A stretch of DNA of 64,000 nt from Vitreoscilla sp. (GCA_030150505.1 JASLFS010000068.1:5319-69318); one strand, 5' to 3'; shown: positions 19,104 through 30,422, counted from the stretch's first letter. Translations and numbers: made by a program. The notes: generated from the sequence alone by a model not told the origin.

Positions 19104-20651
19104 ATGCAGTTAAATCCTGCTGAGATCAGCGATTTGATTAAAGCCAAAATTGAGAACATGCCGGTTGATGAGCAAGCTCATAACCGCGGTACCGTTATCT
19201 CTGTAACTGACGGTATTGTTCGAATCCATGGCTTATCAGACGTGATGCAAGGTGAAATGCTCGAATTCCCAGGTAATACGTTCGGTTTAGCAATGAACCT
19301 TGAGCGTGACTCTGTTGGCGCAGTTATCTTGGGTGAATATGAGCATATCGGTGAAGGCGACGAAGTTGCTTGTACCGGTCGAATTTTAGAAGTGCCTGTT
19401 GGCCGTGAATTAGTTGGTCGCGTTGTAAACGCATTAGGTCAACCAATTGATGGTAAAGGTCCGATTAATGCTAGCAAATCTTCTCCTATTGAGAAGATTG
19501 CTCCGGGTGTTATTGCACGTCAATCTGTTGATCAACCAATGCAAACAGGTTTGAAAGCAATTGACTCAATGGTTCCAGTGGGTCGTGGTCAACGTGAGTT
19601 GATTATTGGTGACCGTCAAACTGGTAAAACAGCTGTTGCACTAGATGCTATTGTGAATCAAAAAGGCACTGGTGTTATCTGTATTTATGTAGCTGTTGGT
19701 CAAAAAGCTTCTTCTGTTGCTAACGTGGTTCGTCAGTTAGAAGACCACGGTGCAATGGAACATACCATTATTGTTGCTGCGACTGCTTCTGAAGCTGCTG
19801 CATTGCAATTTATTGCGCCTTATTCTGGTTGCACAATGGGTGAATACTTCCGCGATATCGGTGAAGATGCATTGATTGTATATGATGACTTGTCTAAACA
19901 AGCTGTTGCATACCGTCAAATTTCTTTGCTATTGCGTCGTCCACCTGGTCGTGAAGCTTATCCTGGTGACGTTTTCTACTTGCACTCTCGCTTGTTAGAA
20001 CGCGCTGCTCGTATTAGTGCTCATGAAGTTGAAAAATTAACCAATGGTGAAGTTAAAGGTCAAACTGGCTCATTAACTGCATTGCCAATTATTGAAACAC
20101 AAGCTGGTGACGTATCTGCATTCGTACCAACTAACGTGATTTCAATTACTGACGGTCAAATTTTCTTAGAAACAGACTTGTTTAACTCTGGTATTCGTCC
20201 TGCAATTAACGCTGGTATTTCTGTATCGCGTGTAGGTGGTGCTGCTCAAACTAAAGTTATTAAGAAACTTGGCGGTGGTATTCGTTTGGCACTGGCTCAA
20301 TATCGTGAATTGGCTGCATTCTCGCAGTTTGCATCTGATTTAGATGAAGCTACGCGTAAGCAATTAGAGCACGGTAAAATTGTGACTGAATTGATGAAGC
20401 AAAAACAATTTAGTACATTAAATACTGCTGAAATGGCGCTAACGTTATGGGCTATTAATAATGGTTCTTACGAAGGTGTTGAAGTTTCTAAAGCTTTGGC
20501 TTTTGAGGCTGATTTCTTAGCTTATGTTCGCACTCAAAACCCAGACGTATTGAAAAATGTTAATGCTTCAGGTGCTTTAAGTGGCGATGATGAAGCTGCA
20601 TTGACTAAAGCAATGGATGTATTCAAAGCTTCTAGTAATTACGGCGCTTAA
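19104..20651 (+). CDS. atpA: ATP synthase subunit alpha
   Basis: 515 residues, near the typical 513. The non-catalytic nucleotide site Walker A is GDRQTGKT, with the signature [19 protein letters not shown] and the arginine-finger region in the same stretch. The N-terminal beta-barrel begins near [18 protein letters not shown]. Codon use is noticeably richer in GGT/CGT-type codons than in neighbouring non-atp genes, as expected for high expression. Confidence 0.98.
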   Translation: MQLNPAEISDLIKAKIENMPVDEQAHNRGTVISVTDGIVRIHGLSDVMQGEMLEFPGNTFGLAMNLERDSVGAVILGEYEHIGEGDEVACTGRILEVPVGRELVGRVVNALGQPIDGKGPINASKSSPIEKIAPGVIARQSVDQPMQTGLKAIDSMVPVGRGQRELIIGDRQTGKTAVALDAIVNQKGTGVICIYVAVGQKASSVANVVRQLEDHGAMEHTIIVAATASEAAALQFIAPYSGCTMGEYFRDIGEDALIVYDDLSKQAVAYRQISLLLRRPPGREAYPGDVFYLHSRLLERAARISAHEVEKLTNGEVKGQTGSLTALPIIETQAGDVSAFVPTNVISITDGQIFLETDLFNSGIRPAINAGISVSRVGGAAQTKVIKKLGGGIRLALAQYRELAAFSQFASDLDEATRKQLEHGKIVTELMKQKQFSTLNTAEMALTLWAINNGSYEGVEVSKALAFEADFLAYVRTQNPDVLKNVNASGALSGDDEAALTKAMDVFKASSNYGA

Positions 20652-20671
20652 GAGAGAGCAAGGAGTCTGAG

Positions 20672-21553
20672 ATGGCAGTAGGAAAAGAGATTCTCACCCA
20701 AATTCGCAGTGTTCAAAATACCCAAAAGATCACTAAAGCGATGCAGATGGTGTCGACCTCTAAAATGCGCAAGACTCAGGAAAGGATGCGCCATGCGCGT
20801 CCTTATGCAGAAAAAGTACGTGATGTAATGCGTCACTTAGCTCAAACTAATCCTGAACATTCAATTGCTTTGCTTGATAGCAGAAATGAAGTAAAACGTG
20901 TTGGCTTTATCGTAATTACTAGCGATAAAGGTCTGTGCGGTGGTTTGAATGCCAACGTAATGAAACGTTTTTTTGCTAAAGTGCAAGAATTGCAAGCTCA
21001 AAATGTTGAAATTGAAACAGTTTGCTTGGGTAGTAAAGGTTTGGCAGCTTGCCAACGTGCTCAAGTTAACGTGGTTGCAAGTTCAGTAAACTTAGGTGAT
21101 ACGCCTAAGTTGAATCGCATTTTGGGTTCATTGCAAGTGCTATTTGAGCGTTTTAAAAATAAGGAACTTGATGCTGTTTATATTGTGTATTCTGGTTTTG
21201 TGAATACCATGCGTCAAGAGCCTCGTTTAGAGCAATTGCTACCAGTTGGTGAGGAAGTGTTAGAAAAAGGTAATGCCACTAATACTGAACACCATAATTG
21301 GGATTATATCTTTGAGCCTGACCCTGTCTCTGTATTGAGTTTTTTAGTTCGACGTTATCTCGAATCTGTGGTTTACCAAGCTGTTTGCGATAGCATGGCA
21401 TCAGAGCAAGCTGCTCGTATGGTTGCGATGAAAGCTGCAACTGATAATGCTGGTAATGCAATCAAAGAATTACAGTTGATATACAACAAGTCTCGTCAAT
21501 CGGCGATTACCACAGAGTTGTCAGAAATTGTAGCAGGTGCAGCTGCTGTTTAG
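20672..21553 (+). CDS. atpG: ATP synthase subunit gamma
   Basis: 293 residues. Long N- and C-terminal helices form the rotor: MAVGKEILTQIRSVQNTQKI then KAMQMVSTSKMRK at the start and SEQAARMVAMKAATDNAGNA at the end. The family signature ITSDKGLCGGLNANV is present. It links catalysis in alpha3beta3 to c-ring rotation. A good ribosome site (AGGAGTC) precedes the ATG. Confidence 0.97.
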   Translation: MAVGKEILTQIRSVQNTQKITKAMQMVSTSKMRKTQERMRHARPYAEKVRDVMRHLAQTNPEHSIALLDSRNEVKRVGFIVITSDKGLCGGLNANVMKRFFAKVQELQAQNVEIETVCLGSKGLAACQRAQVNVVASSVNLGDTPKLNRILGSLQVLFERFKNKELDAVYIVYSGFVNTMRQEPRLEQLLPVGEEVLEKGNATNTEHHNWDYIFEPDPVSVLSFLVRRYLESVVYQAVCDSMASEQAARMVAMKAATDNAGNAIKELQLIYNKSRQSAITTELSEIVAGAAAV

Positions 21554-21577
21554 TGGCTGACTGTTTAATAAAGTTAG

Positions 21578-22984
<1,407 letters not shown>

Positions 22985-22994
22985 GGAGGCAAGC

Positions 22995-23417
22995 ATGACT
23001 ACCATGCAAGTTGAAGTGGTTAGCAATGAACAAAACATCTACTCAGGCGAAGCTACTTTTGTTGTAGTGCCGACTGAAAATGGTGAGTTGGGCATTTATC
23101 CACAGCACACGCCGATTATGAGTAAGGTACGCCCTGGCGTATTGCGTCTGCAAGTGCCTGGCCAAGCTGAAGAAGTTATGGTTGCGATTTCTGGTGGTTT
23201 AGTTGAAGTACAACCAGATAAATTAACACTTTTAGCTGATGTGGCTGTACGCAGTGAAGAGTTAGATGAAGAACGTGCTAATTTAGCATTGGAAGAAGCA
23301 AAAGAGAAGTTGAAAAACTCGACTGATGCATCATCTACTGCTGCTGCACAAGCTGCTTTAGCTGCTGCTATTGCTGAACTAAAAGCTTTGGATTATGTCC
23401 GGGCGCATCGCCAATAA
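22995..23417 (+). CDS. atpC: ATP synthase subunit epsilon
   Basis: 140 residues. The N-terminal beta-sandwich (TTMQVEVVSNEQNIYSGEA; GELGIYPQHTPIM) is followed by the two-helix C-terminal domain (DEERANLALEEAKEKLKN; AIAELKALDYVRAHRQ). It couples gamma to the c-ring and inhibits ATP hydrolysis. Last gene of the operon, followed by a strong terminator. Confidence 0.96.
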   Translation: MTTMQVEVVSNEQNIYSGEATFVVVPTENGELGIYPQHTPIMSKVRPGVLRLQVPGQAEEVMVAISGGLVEVQPDKLTLLADVAVRSEELDEERANLALEEAKEKLKNSTDASSTAAAQAALAAAIAELKALDYVRAHRQ

Positions 23418-23433
23418 TGATGGCTTGATGTTT

Positions 23434-23473
23434 AAAAAAGCCGCTCATCCCTTGAGAATGAGCGGCTTTTTTT
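23434..23473 (+). terminator. Terminator of the atp operon
   Basis: AAAAAAGCCGCTCAT and ATGAGCGGCTTTTTT form a stem with a GC-rich core and seven T at the end. This is the main strong terminator after atpC. Confidence 0.92.
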
Positions 23474-23540
23474 ATGAGCATCTGTTTTATCACGTTGGGA
23501 TTATAGAAAAATACTTGGGAAAATAAGAAAAGAGATTCTA

Positions 23541-24863
23541 ATGAACGCAGTCGTTCTTGCTGTGATAGTGATGCTTGTTTTAGCCGTATCGCGGGTACAT
23601 GTGGTATTGAGTTTGTTGATTGCTGGTTTGGTTGGTGGCGTAGCTGGTGGATTAAGTTTAGTTGATAGTATTAGTGCTTTTCAGACGGGATTGGGCAATG
23701 GTGCTCAGATTGCATTGTCATATGTGTTATTAGGCGCTTTTGCAGCAGCAATTGCACATTCTGGATTGCCACAATCATTAGCAAATTTTGTGATAGCAAA
23801 AATTGAAAATAGTGCTAGCAGCAGTGCAACCGCAAAAATTAAGTGGATGTTACTGTTTATTTTGTTGGCCATGAGTGTGATGAGTCAAAATATTATCCCG
23901 ATTCACATTGCATTTATTCCTCTGATTGTACCGCCATTGTTATTGGTATTTAATCGATTGAAAATTGACCGTCGGGCGATTGCTTGTGTGATTACATTCG
24001 GTTTGGTAACAACTTATATGTTTTTACCTTATGGGTTCGGTGAAATTTTCTTGATTCAAGTTTTAAAAGGAAACATTGAAAAATCAGGATTAAATATTGC
24101 TGATATGAATATGATGCATGCTATGGCAATCCCAGCATTGGGCATGTTCTTTGGTTTAATGATTGCTATTTTTGTGACTTATCGTAAACCCCGTTTGTAT
24201 GGAGAAAGTGGAACAGGTGCAGCTACGGATAATGCGCCGCAGATTTCCACAGGCCGCACTTTGGTGGCTTTGCTTGCTATTGTGGTTGCATTTGTTGCGC
24301 AGTTGATGACCAAATCATTGCTATTGGGCGCAATGCTGGGTTTTGTTGTGTTCATGATTACCGGTGTGGTGAAATGGCGTGATGCTGATGAAGTATTTAA
24401 TAAAGGTTTACGCATGATGGCCATGGTTGGTTTTATCATGATTGCGGCACAAGGTTTTGCTGAGGTGATGACGCAGACTAATCAAATTAAACCGTTGGTT
24501 GATGCCAGTGCTGCAATGTTTGCCGGTTCAAAGGCAATGGCTGCTTTTGCGATGTTAGCTGTTGGTTTGTTGGTGACGATGGGCATTGGTAGCTCTTTTT
24601 CTACTGTGCCAATTATTGCGGCAATTTATGTGCCACTTTGTATGAGTATGGGCTTTTCTCCTATGGCAACTGTGGCTTTGATTGGTACAGCAGGTGCATT
24701 GGGTGATGCTGGTTCTCCTGCGTCAGATTCAACTTTGGGTCCTACCTCTGGTTTGAATGTTGATGGACAGCATGATCACATGAGAGATACTGTGATTCCA
24801 ACATTTTTACATTACAACTTACCTTTGCTAGCATTTGGGTGGCTGGCATCTATGGTGTTATAA
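23541..24863 (+). CDS. Na+/H+ antiporter-family membrane protein
   Basis: 440 residues with about eleven to twelve hydrophobic helices. It resembles the NhaC/YuiF-type antiporter superfamily (Na_H_antiporter with an N-terminal Na_H_antiport_2-like segment): an N-terminal VHVVLSLLIAGLVGGVAGG, the hairpin AMSVMSQNIIPIHIAFIPL, and the C-terminal GTAGALGDAGSPASDSTLGP segment with acidic and small residues in a re-entrant loop. Related proteins have been annotated as histidine/amino acid permeases as well, so the transported solute is uncertain. slyX starts three bases after its stop codon. Confidence 0.8.
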   Translation: MNAVVLAVIVMLVLAVSRVHVVLSLLIAGLVGGVAGGLSLVDSISAFQTGLGNGAQIALSYVLLGAFAAAIAHSGLPQSLANFVIAKIENSASSSATAKIKWMLLFILLAMSVMSQNIIPIHIAFIPLIVPPLLLVFNRLKIDRRAIACVITFGLVTTYMFLPYGFGEIFLIQVLKGNIEKSGLNIADMNMMHAMAIPALGMFFGLMIAIFVTYRKPRLYGESGTGAATDNAPQISTGRTLVALLAIVVAFVAQLMTKSLLLGAMLGFVVFMITGVVKWRDADEVFNKGLRMMAMVGFIMIAAQGFAEVMTQTNQIKPLVDASAAMFAGSKAMAAFAMLAVGLLVTMGIGSSFSTVPIIAAIYVPLCMSMGFSPMATVALIGTAGALGDAGSPASDSTLGPTSGLNVDGQHDHMRDTVIPTFLHYNLPLLAFGWLASMVL

Positions 24864-24865
24864 AA

Positions 24866-25081
24866 ATGAATAATGAATTAGAAGATAGAGTGGTTGAATT
24901 GGAAATTCAAGTGGCTTTGCAAAATGATTTGCTAGATAGCTTGAATGCAACGGTTGCTCAATTAAGTCAAAAAAATGATTTACTGCAAGATCAGTTACGG
25001 TTGATATATCGAAAAATGACTGAGGATGAAGGCAGTAGCTTATCTAAAAATTTAGCAGACGAAATACCACCGCATTATTAA
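24866..25081 (+). CDS. slyX: SlyX-family small coiled-coil protein
   Basis: 71 residues from the ATG at 24866. The sequence is a heptad-rich helix (ELEDRVVELEIQVALQNDLL, then LNATVAQLSQKNDLLQDQLR) with a polar tail ending DEIPPHY, the usual SlyX ending. Function is unknown. It is read from the transcript of the antiporter gene and is followed by a DUS-containing terminator. Confidence 0.85.
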   Translation: MNNELEDRVVELEIQVALQNDLLDSLNATVAQLSQKNDLLQDQLRLIYRKMTEDEGSSLSKNLADEIPPHY

Positions 25082-25092
25082 GTTTTACTTTT

Positions 25093-25131
25093 TTCAGGCA
25101 GCCTATTATTTTAATAGGCTGCCTTCTTTTT
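25093..25131 (+). terminator. Terminator with embedded DUS after slyX
   Basis: TTCAGGCAGCCT (25093-25104) is a perfect reverse-strand DUS. AGGCAGCCTATTA (25096-25108) pairs with TAATAGGCTGCCT (25112-25124) over 13 bp, followed by TCTTTTTT. The right arm is not a full DUS (CCTTC instead of CCTGAA). Confidence 0.85.
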
Positions 25132-25154
25132 TCGGGTCAAGGGGAGATGGTTTT

Positions 25155-25844
25155 ATGTCGGAAACGACAATGAACAGTACATGGAAAGAAGCGGTTCGGC
25201 ACAGTTTACCTGTGGCAATGGGATATGTACCTGCTGCAATTGCTTTTGGTGTGTTGATGAGTGCTGCAGGGCTACCGGCTTGGTGGGCTTTATTTTTAAG
25301 TATTATTGTTTATTCTGGTGCAGGGCAATATGCAACCATTCCAATGTTGGCAAGTGGCGCTGGTGTTTTTGCGATGACATTAAATATTGGTGTGATTAAT
25401 TTACGCCATGTTTTTTATGCTTTACCGTTAATGGAGACTTTGCCAAAGGAAAAGATCAAACGAACATATTGTTTATTTGCCTTAACCGATGAGAGCTTTT
25501 CTGTTTTGACAACATTGCCAGCTGAGATAGCAAAGGCATTATTTACGAAGATTGTTTTGTTGAACCAAACTTATTGGATTTGTGGAACAATGTTTGGTGT
25601 GCTGATGGGCAGTGGATTAAATGACTTAATACCTCATTTGGATTTTGCTTTAACCTGTTTATTTGTTGTATTGGCATATGAGCAATATGTGGCTAAAAAA
25701 ATTTGGTGGCCATGTGTGTTGGCTGTGGTGATGTTTTCGATTGCTAAATGGTTAACGAATGATTATGTATTACTATTGTCAGTTGGATTTTGTGCATTGG
25801 CAATTATTGTGAATGAATGGTTACCCAAAAGGGAAGTGCAATGA
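25155..25844 (+). CDS. azlC: AzlC-family branched-chain amino acid exporter, large subunit
   Basis: 229 residues. Family marks are VAMGYVPAAIAFGVLMSAAG in the first helix and YSGAGQYATIPMLASGAG, then NLRHVFYALPLM. About seven membrane helices. AzlC with AzlD (YgaZ/YgaH in E. coli) exports valine and related amino acids. The stop codon overlaps the azlD start (ATGA). Confidence 0.9.
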   Translation: MSETTMNSTWKEAVRHSLPVAMGYVPAAIAFGVLMSAAGLPAWWALFLSIIVYSGAGQYATIPMLASGAGVFAMTLNIGVINLRHVFYALPLMETLPKEKIKRTYCLFALTDESFSVLTTLPAEIAKALFTKIVLLNQTYWICGTMFGVLMGSGLNDLIPHLDFALTCLFVVLAYEQYVAKKIWWPCVLAVVMFSIAKWLTNDYVLLLSVGFCALAIIVNEWLPKREVQ

Positions 25845-26176
25845 TTAGCAATAGTACTTTTGTTATCGCAACTTTATGCATGGGATTGGTAACGTTTATT
25901 TTGCGAGCAGCGCCAACCGTTGTGCCCAAAAGATGGTTGCAGTCTGTATTATTAAAAGCGCTAAATCAGGCTTTGCCATTGTGCGTCATGATTATTTTGA
26001 TTTTAGCTTCGATACCTTTAAATAGTGAGAATGAAAATTTTGTACCATTGTTAGCGCAAGTTTTGGCGTTGATTTTGGTATTGTTGTCATATATGAAGTT
26101 TCGCAATGTACTCATTGCAATGATTGTGGGTGTTGCTAGTTTGAATGGTATTTTATGGTTATTTAATGGATTTTGA
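25841..26176 (+). CDS. azlD: AzlD-family branched-chain amino acid exporter, small subunit
   Basis: 111 residues from the ATG at 25841, which overlaps the azlC stop; an upstream in-frame GTG is less likely because it lies within azlC. Four hydrophobic helices with the characteristic TFILRAAPTVVPKRW near the N-terminus. It is the small partner of AzlC. Confidence 0.88.
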   Translation: MISNSTFVIATLCMGLVTFILRAAPTVVPKRWLQSVLLKALNQALPLCVMIILILASIPLNSENENFVPLLAQVLALILVLLSYMKFRNVLIAMIVGVASLNGILWLFNGF

Positions 26177-26183
26177 TGAAGGT

Positions 26184-26207
26184 TTCAGGCAGCCTAGGCT
26201 GCCTGAA
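26184..26207. repeat. Head-to-head DUS pair forming a 24-bp palindrome
   Basis: TTCAGGCAGCCT (26184-26195) directly abuts AGGCTGCCTGAA (26196-26207), giving a perfect 24-base palindrome between the convergent azlD and GNAT genes. Such inverted DUS pairs commonly act as bidirectional terminators in Neisseriaceae; here no long T-run follows on either strand. Confidence 0.85.
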
Positions 26208-26209
26208 GC

Positions 26210-26668
26210 TTATAGTTGTTTTGTAAAATGGAATGATTCAATAATATAGTTTTTATTTAAGTACAGCTTATGTGCTTGTGTTCTAAACGTTCCGGAGTCC
26301 AAGGCAATATATTCACATCCATGTTGTTTCGCAATGTTTTCACAATGGTCTAATATTTGGCCACCATAACCTTCACCACGTAATTTCTCATCGACCACCA
26401 AATCTTCAAGAAAAAATAATTTATATTGGTAAGTATTGTGATGCATTCGAAATAAAGCCAAACCAATGATTTCATCCTCATGGCTATCGTCTGTAACCAA
26501 GATTAAGCGAGCAGATGAAGCAATGATTTTTTCCAGTAATTGAAAATATTCTTGGAAATTATCTAATTTCGGGCGCAGCTGTTGATGGATATGCCACGCT
26601 TTTTCCATCAGTTTTTCATATTGGCGCAAGGTTTGTGTGTTATCAATAGCAATGTAATGTAGATTCAT
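26210..26668 (-). CDS. GNAT-family N-acetyltransferase
   Basis: 152 residues with a single GNAT domain. The acetyl-CoA pyrophosphate loop is seen in LVVDEKLRGEGYGGQILDHC (motif A, R-x-x-G-x-G/A), with motif B at CEYIALDSGTFRTQAHKLYL. The overall pattern resembles small-amine or amino-acid acetyltransferases; the substrate is not identifiable. Single gene, convergent with azlCD and separated from it by the DUS palindrome. Confidence 0.82.
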   Translation of the reverse strand: MNLHYIAIDNTQTLRQYEKLMEKAWHIHQQLRPKLDNFQEYFQLLEKIIASSARLILVTDDSHEDEIIGLALFRMHHNTYQYKLFFLEDLVVDEKLRGEGYGGQILDHCENIAKQHGCEYIALDSGTFRTQAHKLYLNKNYIIESFHFTKQL

Positions 26669-26727
26669 GATTTTTCCTTTGTATGATTATTGTTTGGTTT
26701 TTTATTAAAATAAGTGCTACTTAATAG

Positions 26728-26741
26728 ATATCATATGATAT
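26728..26741. repeat. 14-bp perfect palindrome upstream of the GNAT gene
   Basis: ATATCATATGATAT lies 60 bases upstream of the GNAT start codon, in the shared upstream space of that gene and the end of cyaY. It could be an operator, or a chance AT-rich palindrome. Confidence 0.3.
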
Positions 26742-26844
26742 TCTAATTATTCAGAATAGAGATATTTATTAACATGGAATTAAAATAGGCATGTATTCTA
26801 ATGAATAACATGCCTAGTGATTAATTTAAGATAAAAATTAAACT

Positions 26845-27171
26845 TTAGAATTCATAAGGTTCGATAATAATGTCTTCTGCTAATAAGTCGCTTAAAACAA
26901 GGTTAAGCACTTCAAAAAATTCACTATTATCACGCGTTGCTAGCCATTGTTTGCCTTGCAGTGAAAAATGATAACCACCACTTTTCGCTGCTATCCATAG
27001 TTCCTGATTAGGAGTATGGCGATTAATAATGATTTGCTCACCATGATCATCCTCTAAAGTTAGGACATTACCGTTTTTTTGGCAGTCAATATCCCAATCA
27101 CTATCGGCGAGGGCATCATCAATGTGGTCAAAAATGGCTTCAGAGTGTTTTAAAAAATCAGATTCAGTCAT
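26845..27171 (-). CDS. cyaY: Iron donor protein CyaY (bacterial frataxin)
   Basis: 108 residues from the ATG at 27171, matching the family's usual length of about 106; a longer frame to 27222 adds an unlike N-terminus. The acidic first helix (ESDFLKHSEAIFDHIDDALA) and the strand motif NRHTPNQELWIAAKSGGYHF are diagnostic. It binds iron and modulates IscS in Fe-S cluster assembly. Its arrangement divergent from lptM-lysA mirrors cyaY/lptM-dapF in E. coli. Confidence 0.93.
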   Translation of the reverse strand: MTESDFLKHSEAIFDHIDDALADSDWDIDCQKNGNVLTLEDDHGEQIIINRHTPNQELWIAAKSGGYHFSLQGKQWLATRDNSEFFEVLNLVLSDLLAEDIIIEPYEF

Positions 27172-27327
27172 TATGTATTTGTCTATGTTCAAGAATTTGT
27201 TAAGATACTTTTTCGCTGGCATGCTCTTTGTTATGATGTGACAGCAATGTTTTGTATATTACGTACTATCTTGCCATAGCATGGGAAAACATTAAAGTTT
27301 ATTTGCAATTTAAAAGGAGTAAGGCTT

Positions 27328-27516
27328 GTGAAGCCTGTTTGGTTAACAATTTTAGCGGGTTTATTATTAAGCGCTTGTGGATTTAAAGGTGATTTATATT
27401 TGCCAAAGGAAGATGATAAAAGTCAGTTTGGTGTCATTCAAACTGGAATAGGCATCAACCAAGATATTGAAAAGCCGACCATCCAAGAAAACTCATCAGT
27501 CAATACCATCGATTAA
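27328..27516 (+). CDS. lptM: LptM-type lipoprotein (formerly YifL)
   Basis: 62 residues starting at GTG (27328) with AAAAGGAGT at a good distance. The lipobox LLSACGFKGDLYLP has the acylated Cys17 followed by the G-x-K-G-x-L-Y-x-P motif that defines LptM. In E. coli LptM aids oxidative maturation of the LptD/LptE outer-membrane LPS translocon. It lies 14 bases before lysA. Confidence 0.85.
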   Translation: MKPVWLTILAGLLLSACGFKGDLYLPKEDDKSQFGVIQTGIGINQDIEKPTIQENSSVNTID

Positions 27517-27530
27517 AGAAAAGAACTAAC

Positions 27531-28778
27531 ATGACGAAACTGAATGAAAAAAATCAAATGTTACACATGGAAAATGTATGCTTAGCTGAACTTGCAAAAA
27601 CATATAGCACGCCATTGTATGTTTACAGTGAGGCTGCGTTAACACAAGCTTATCAAGCGTATGAGCAAGCTTTTGGTCATTTAAATACATTGGTTTGTTA
27701 TGCAGTTAAAGCCAATGGCAACCTAAGTGTGCTAAAACACTTTGCTAAACTAGGTACAGGTTTTGATATTGTTTCTGGTGGAGAATTAGAGCGCGTACTT
27801 GCTGCTGGCGGTGATGCCAATAAAACCATTTTTTCTGGTGTGGCAAAAAGCGAAGAAGAAATAGCTTACGCATTAGAAGTTGGCGTGCGTTGTTTTAATG
27901 TTGAATCAATCAATGAACTTGATCGCATTAATCAGGTAGCTGAAGCATTGGGGAAAAAAGCACCGATTTCATTGCGTATTAATCCAGATGTTGACCCAAA
28001 AACCCATCCTTATATTTCAACAGGTTTAAAAGCCAATAAATTTGGTATTGCTTTTGATGATGCATTAGGTGCTTATGCTTATGCACAGCAATTGCCATAC
28101 TTAAATATTATCGGTATTGACTGCCATATTGGTTCTCAATTAACTGATTTATCACCATTAATTGAAGCATTTGAGCGCTTGTTAGTGTTGATTGATGCCT
28201 TAAAAGCAGGTGGTATTGAGTTAATGCATGTTGATTTGGGTGGTGGTGTTGGTATTGTATATGATGATGAAGAAGTACCTGATTTACATCATTACGCACA
28301 AGCCATTAGCGAAGGTTTGCAAAGCCGTGGATTATCGTTGGTATTAGAACCTGGTCGCAGTTTGGTTGGTAATGCTGGTGTCTTATTAACCAAAGTGGAG
28401 TTCATCAAAAGCAGCGAAGAGAAGAACTTTGTGATTGTTGATGGTGCCATGAATGATTTAATGCGCCCAGCTTTATATGATGCATATCATGCCATTACGC
28501 CTATTTTGCTTCGTGATGACGTGCAAAAAATAACAGCAGATGTGGTAGGTCCTGTTTGTGAAACTGGTGACTTCTTGGGTAAAAAACGTGAGTTGAGCGT
28601 GTTGGAAGGTGATATTCTTGCCGTGCAATCTGCAGGTGCTTACGCATTTTCAATGGCAAGTAATTACAATAGCCGCCCACGAGCTGCAGAAGTCATGGTT
28701 TCGGGAAGCGAGTATCGCCTGATTCGTGATAGAGAAACAGTGTCAGATTTATTGCGCTTAGAAAAAGAATGTTTATAA
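27531..28778 (+). CDS. lysA: Diaminopimelate decarboxylase
   Basis: 415 residues, fold III PLP enzyme. The PLP lysine is in VCYAVKANGNLSVLKH; the phosphate-binding region is in DLGGGVGIVYDDEE, the HIGSQLTDL motif follows the barrel strand IIGIDCH, and the catalytic Cys is in PVCETGDFLG. It performs the last step of lysine synthesis. Co-transcribed with lptM; a terminator follows. Confidence 0.97.
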   Translation: MTKLNEKNQMLHMENVCLAELAKTYSTPLYVYSEAALTQAYQAYEQAFGHLNTLVCYAVKANGNLSVLKHFAKLGTGFDIVSGGELERVLAAGGDANKTIFSGVAKSEEEIAYALEVGVRCFNVESINELDRINQVAEALGKKAPISLRINPDVDPKTHPYISTGLKANKFGIAFDDALGAYAYAQQLPYLNIIGIDCHIGSQLTDLSPLIEAFERLLVLIDALKAGGIELMHVDLGGGVGIVYDDEEVPDLHHYAQAISEGLQSRGLSLVLEPGRSLVGNAGVLLTKVEFIKSSEEKNFVIVDGAMNDLMRPALYDAYHAITPILLRDDVQKITADVVGPVCETGDFLGKKRELSVLEGDILAVQSAGAYAFSMASNYNSRPRAAEVMVSGSEYRLIRDRETVSDLLRLEKECL

Positions 28779-28799
28779 TTTTCTGATGATAAACGATAT

Positions 28800-28829
28800 A
28801 ACCCAGATAATCATTATCTGGGTTTTTTA
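28800..28829 (+). terminator. Terminator of lptM-lysA
   Basis: AACCCAGATAA and TTATCTGGGTT form an 11-bp stem with a 3-nt loop, followed by a T-run. Confidence 0.88.
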
Positions 28830-28881
28830 TTGATTGAATCCATTATTTTTTGAAAATTTAAAAAATTTATTTTGTTTAAAT

Positions 28882-28903
28882 ATAGTATAGGGTAGTATAC
28901 TAT
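28882..28903 (+). promoter_or_regulatory. Likely FrmR-type operator overlapping the promoter
   Basis: ATAGTATAGGGTAGTATACTAT has the pattern of CsoR/RcnR/FrmR operators: a G-tract flanked by AT-rich inverted half-sites (ATAGTAT... ATACTAT). It overlaps a -10 (TATACT, 28896-28901) with a TTGTTT 18 bases upstream, 31 bases before the regulator's own ATG, so it would autoregulate the whole operon. Confidence 0.6.
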
Positions 28904-28934
28904 TGTGGTTATTTAACGAACTGGTTAAGTATTT

Positions 28935-29210
28935 ATGCCAAAGCAAGTTGAAGATAAAAAAAGAATTTTGACACGTGTTCGACGCATTAAAGGACAAACG
29001 CAAGCCATTGAAACAGCATTGGAAAATGGTGTGGATTGTGGTGCTATTTTGCAGCAAATTTGTTCTGTGCGTGGAGCAGTGAACGGGTTAATGAATGAGC
29101 TTTTAGAAGTTCATTTGAAAGATACCTTGGTTTCTGGTGAAACATCAGAAGAAGAACGCAGTTTAGAATTGGTCGAAGTTTCGAAAATTCTAAAATCATA
29201 TTTGAAATAA
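28935..29210 (+). CDS. frmR: Formaldehyde-responsive repressor, FrmR/RcnR/CsoR family
   Basis: 91 residues, all helical. The residues that sense formaldehyde in E. coli FrmR are at the same positions: Pro2 directly after the initiator Met, Cys35 in NGVDCGAILQQ, and His60 in NELLEVHLKDT. The DNA-binding arginines in ILTRVRRIKGQ are also kept. In FrmR, formaldehyde bridges Pro2 and Cys35 and releases DNA. Its genes downstream are exactly the detoxification enzymes, which supports the call. Residue 64 is Thr rather than the Glu of E. coli FrmR. Confidence 0.9.
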   Translation: MPKQVEDKKRILTRVRRIKGQTQAIETALENGVDCGAILQQICSVRGAVNGLMNELLEVHLKDTLVSGETSEEERSLELVEVSKILKSYLK

Positions 29211-30344
<1,134 letters not shown>

Positions 30345-30359
30345 TTTATTGTGTTAATG

Positions 30360-30393
30360 AATGCACGCTATTTTGCAATGAATAGCGTGCATT
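30360..30393 (+). ncRNA. Intercistronic hairpin between adhC and fghA
   Basis: AATGCACGCTATT (30360-30372) and AATAGCGTGCATT (30381-30393) form a perfect 13-bp stem with an 8-nt loop, with no T-run after it. It could protect or process the mRNA or lower downstream expression. Confidence 0.55.
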
Positions 30394-30422
30394 AGATTGT
30401 TATTATTTTACTGGAGGAATAT

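Noticed and set aside
28968..28982. Palindrome around ACACGTGT as a parS candidate
   Set aside because: It lacks the flanking TGTTTC/GAAACA arms and lies inside the frmR coding sequence.
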